Positions 60,524 through 64,000 of a stretch of 64,000 nucleotides of DNA are shown here, piece after piece. The DNA lies in NCBI RefSeq assembly GCF_043641665.1, contig NC_092186.1, positions 23,628,001-23,692,000 on the forward strand, given 5' to 3'. Position 1 is the stretch's first letter. Each line of letters starts with the position of its first letter. This stretch comes from Enoplosus armatus. Its lineage: Eukaryota > Chordata > Actinopteri > Centrarchiformes > Enoplosidae. Both the position numbers and the translations under genes were made by a program. Below the pieces are notes generated by a model that had not been told where the DNA came from, ran no database searches, and worked only from the letters and a program-made list of their open reading frames with translations.

Positions 60524-62260
60524 CCATATGCGTCTCGAACGGAAATAAATACTCTTAATTTGTACTTTGTTGGAGTTGTGCATGTGGGTTCATTTTTTTG
60601 CCTTGCCCAGTTGTGACAACTGGAACAAATGGACAAATCATTATTTTAATCTTTTTTTCATCTTTGGACGCTGGTCCTGAGCCAGAAAGTTTAGGAACCA
60701 TTTCTTTAGAGAGTCCAAATACATGACTGAACAGAAACCGGTTTCCAGACTACTGTCTGCTATTAAAGGCAATTAGGCGATGCCTGTTAGGAGCCTGGTG
60801 GTTCATCTCCTCACTTCCTCCATTCCTTTGCCGTTTATTATTTCATGCATTTGCTGAAGGTGTTCAGTAGCTGCATTGGAGCGTGACGCTCATTTTGAAT
60901 CCAGGAGTCTGTCAGCATAATAAAAGGTTATGCTACCCATGCTTTCATGTAACAGAAAGCGTGTTATTTCTAGGAGGAGGAGTGCTATTAACAGACTGCA
61001 ACTCTGAGTCTAATGTGAACTCCCCGACTAGCTGTGTCTCACCCACAGCTTTGGTTACAGCTCTGCTTTCATCAGCTCCTCTTTGTTCCTTTTTGATTAA
61101 ACCATGCAGCACAGTGGGCTAATAAAACAGCCGCGCATTTTATTTTCTACGCTCCCCTTGTTTGCCTCTCCCTCTCTCGCATGTTTAAATCCCTAAACAC
61201 CACAGTACTTTGTCCTCGCAGTGCTTTTCTCCTGAGCGTCCTCATGTGTGCGATCAGGTGTGTGCTAAGATGTGAGCAGCTGCCTCTCCCCACAGATAAC
61301 CAAACCAACCCGAGAGAAAGCCAGGATGCTGCTTTCATTCCACTTTGTGACACATCTAATTACGTGGCCCGATGAGGCCTTTGACTGATTGAATTATGTG
61401 GGAGTGTGTGCGTGCATGCACTGCTGCTCGGCAGGAGCAGTTGGAGAAGCAAATGGAAAGTGAAGCAGGAAGGTTTTTCTCCTCGTTTGAAACACAGGTC
61501 TACTCCGTTCTTGTATACTATATAGGTGTTGACATCACTGGATGGAAAATCCTTCTAACTGCTACATAAAATGATTTTTTGAGGCATAAATGACAACAAT
61601 CTGCAGATAACAATTTAAAAGACAATCTTTTTTTTGACTCTGTCATTGTCTTCTGTGAATGCAATGGAGATCATAGCCAACGTTAAAGGCACAGTACACA
61701 CTTTTAGTCATTTGAAGTATTTGACTGTATAACTCCAGATGCCTTGTGACTGCACTGTGTTCGGCTGAGCACCACTGAACTGACACGGAAAATCAAATAA
61801 ACAGAAACAGAAAATCAAATTTGATTCCAATTGCATAACTACATCTGTGGGCACAAACAAACAAAATACGACAAAGAAGAGGTCTGTCTGCAAATCCAGA
61901 CAAAATCCATGTCACTCCTCTGCAGCCCTCTCACTCTGCAGTAAAACCTGGTTATGTCCCCTCTAGGGTTCAAGATCGATTGGGAGAATTAAATCATGCG
62001 TCTTCTAACCAGAAACATCCATGAGCGCTGCACACGTTCATTTGCAATTTGCAGACTAATTAGAAGTTTGGAGATAAATGCGTGTTTGCACATTTCCTCC
62101 TCACGCTGCCAGTTTGGCTCGTACCCTGCCTCAAAAAGAAGCCTCAGCTTCAGAGACAGCCTCTCCGGGCACGTGGTCCTCCAGCACAGTCAAAAAGATG
62201 AGACTAGCAGCTTTTAACTACAGACGGGTGGCGACAGAGTTGCTTTACCGATGAACGAGG
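58900..62260. other. Gene-poor, largely unique sequence; candidate conserved non-coding elements
   Basis: Apart from the repeat at 60320-60530, this stretch has little obvious repeat content. It holds balanced-composition blocks (about 59380-59470, 60770-61010, 61320-61400, 61985-62190) dense in AT-rich homeodomain-like cores (TAATTA, ATTAGA, CTAATTAG) without coding potential. This is how conserved enhancers flanking developmental genes often look. It is impression only; no alignment was possible. Confidence 0.25.
60320..60530. repeat. Dispersed repeat (GTCCGAAATGAACGCCCGCC) with CA microsatellite
   Basis: The block from GTCCGAAATGAACG through CTGGCGGGTAAGTG is a repeat I recognise in teleosts. 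It is followed by a (CA)n run at about 60490-60520. No gene-like ORF. Confidence 0.5.
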
Positions 62261-63619
62261 GCATCGCGCAAAATGCTGTGGAGGTCCTACAGTAAAATCC
62301 ACACACAAACATACAGTGCTGAAGGGTAGACATTCAGTCAGTGCACACTTGTACAAGATTCCTGATAATTATTAAATAGATTAGGAATATTTACAATATA
62401 TGCTAGGCTAACATTAACCAAAGAATCAATAGTATTCATGTATGTTATACTAAATTTACATCTATAATGTCATTTGAGAATATTTACATCATATCTGTGG
62501 ACCTGTGGGTGTAATACAAGGAGAGAGATGACAGAATATTAAAAAAAAAAGAAGCCAATCAATACTGTAGATTGGTTTCCACTATGTTTCCAAAATGGCT
62601 AGCCAAAGCTTACTCTTTAGCCTAATTCTCACTAAAGGCACGAACAAGGCTAGCCGGGGTGTAGCCTTCAGCCTGATACACACCAAAGGACCGCTAAGAG
62701 GTCGGCTAATGCTAACAGATTCATGTAACACTGTTTCTACCAGATGATGTTGTTCGTTGTGCTTTTCTTTTTTCTTTTTTAAATTAGCGAATAGTGCTTT
62801 GGATTTTATTACCTGTGTCAGGTTATAAAGATGTTGAATTTGCTCTCTTTTGTGCCCCGTGTGGTCACTGAATGGCCCTGAAGTCTCCGCTGTAGGGCCT
62901 GTAAAAAAAAATACCCGCGGGGCTGGGTTCACACCCAAGATTTGAACAAGTCTCAGACTAAAACTTTGTCCTTAGTGTTGATTGTTTTCAGAAGGATGAG
63001 ACTTGTTCTGACCTCGAGTGTTTGCCTCTATGCTTCCTTTCACTTTCTCTCTCCGGTTCCCTCTGCATGTCCTACTGGTGTTTTCCGAGTGTTCCTGTGC
63101 CTCCTCTGCCTGTCATGTTGGCTCTCTGTGCACCACTGGTCCTCTCCATGTAACCTGAACAAGCTCAAGATTTACTTGCAATTCATTTGCATTTACCTGC
63201 ATCCTGAGTCAGACTGCTACCCACTCAAAGCCTTGGGGGAGAGTTGACCAGAAACAGTATAACAAAAGACTTTTCTTGAGGCTTGTATGTCAAAAAACCC
63301 CCCCCCACCATTTTCTCAAACATACGGTTCCTGTTCTCTTCATACATGTACACAGACTGAATGAGTGTGAGTAATACCCACATCAAATAAATCCATCAAA
63401 TCCAATTATAGCGTCATATGGTGGCATTATGTAAATTATGAGGATTTGAATGTTTGATTCATATATCAAATGAATTGCAACAAGATCTTGAGGCCATTAG
63501 GGCTAATCCTTTCACTAAATATGCCCCTCAAACATGGGGCAGTATTTGCTTTCCTGCACCTCTTCTGCCTCACTCTCAGTCTCTGTCTTTCCTCTTCCCC
63601 CCCTCCCCTCTTGTGTCTC

Positions 63620-63828
63620 TTAGCTGTAGCCGAGGTTCTCCATCTCGTGGCGGTATCTTAACTCCGACACTTTTGCTTTGTGCTGCTTGCTCTCCAGATG
63701 CTGCCTGAAGTCCGTCTCCTGCTCGGCCCCGCAGTTGCACATGGAGCAGTAGAACTGTCCGCTGGGCGTCACGCACATGGCCAAGTCCCTGGGGATGCGC
63801 TGCCTCGGTCTGGGGTTGTAGTACGGCC
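63620..63828 (-). CDS. Last coding exon of a C2H2 (U1/matrin-like) zinc-finger protein
   Basis: Read on the minus strand, an AG acceptor after a C-rich tract opens at 63828 in phase 1 and the frame runs 69 codons to TAA at 63622-63620. It encodes PYYNPRPRQRIPRDL, then a single finger C-x2-C-x12-H-x5-H (CSMCNCG ... H ... SKQH) followed by KAKVSELRYRHEMENLGYS and the stop. The long x12 / x5 spacing is typical of U1-, matrin- or JAZ-type fingers, which often bind double-stranded RNA or RNA-protein complexes. I am confident it is coding (in-frame, splice-bounded, proper stop) but cannot name the gene. The rest lies beyond the right edge. Confidence 0.75.
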
Positions 63829-64000
63829 CTGGGGGGGGGGGGGGGGAAGAGAGGAGAGGCGATGGACGGGAGAGAAGAAGTCAGTTGTAGCTACATATTG
63901 ATATCAGATTTATCTATCATGACATCTGAGATGAACTAATCATTGTTTTTATTATCTGTCTTTTTTTTTTTATTGAATCCATTCATTGTTTATTATACAA

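Noticed and set aside
1..64000. CRISPR arrays, operons, prophage or other bacterial systems
   Set aside because: The sequence is eukaryotic with spliced genes. Tandem repeats are microsatellites, not regularly spaced direct repeats.

Overview
The window reads as vertebrate nuclear DNA from a ray-finned (teleost) fish. Coding sequence is broken into many short exons with canonical GT-AG boundaries. Introns and spacers are full of CA/TG microsatellites, GATA runs, poly-G/poly-C tracts and dispersed repeats of a kind familiar from teleost genomes. All exon models below were read by hand from splice sites, reading phase and protein-family similarity; no database search was run.

Layout. (1) About 1-11.7 kb, minus strand: the 5' part of a long gene for a secreted chain of fibronectin type III (FN3) domains, FNDC7-like copy A. 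Fifteen FN3 domains are in the window and the gene runs off the left edge. (2) 11.7-18.4 kb: spacer with repeats. (3) 18.4-26.9 kb, minus strand: a complete tandem paralogue, FNDC7-like copy B, with nine FN3 domains and 821 aa. (4) 27.99-36.92 kb, plus strand: complete stxbp3 (Munc18-3/Munc18c), 19 exons and 592 aa, head-to-head with copy B across about 1.1 kb. (5) 39.8-46.5 kb, plus strand: complete ankmy1 (MORN repeats, ankyrin repeats, MYND finger), 20 exons and 1148 aa. (6) 48.4-52.2 kb, plus strand: an rnf14-type RWD + RING-IBR-RING ubiquitin ligase, 7 exons and 526 aa. (7) 52.2-63.6 kb: a gene-poor stretch with a MITE-like element, retroelement fragments and some unique-looking sequence that may hold conserved non-coding elements. 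(8) 63.62-63.83 kb, minus strand: the last coding exon of a zinc-finger protein that continues off the right edge.

The genes do not form a pathway. From memory, FNDC7 and STXBP3 are neighbours on human 1p13.3, which supports the first two assignments. ANKMY1 and RNF14 lie elsewhere in human, so that linkage is fish-specific or rearranged.

Points of most interest: the tandem FNDC7-like pair, in which FN3 domains change from cysteine-poor to a regular six-cysteine form after the third domain; a perfect palindromic RFX-type X-box upstream of ankmy1, hinting at ciliary expression; a probable GC-AG intron, a tandem NAGNAG acceptor and an alternative 3' end in ankmy1; an Arg/Glu-rich exon in ankmy1; and several structured mobile elements. 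I found no clearly new multi-gene system. The nearest thing to an undescribed object is the extended hexacysteine FN3 protein of copy A.
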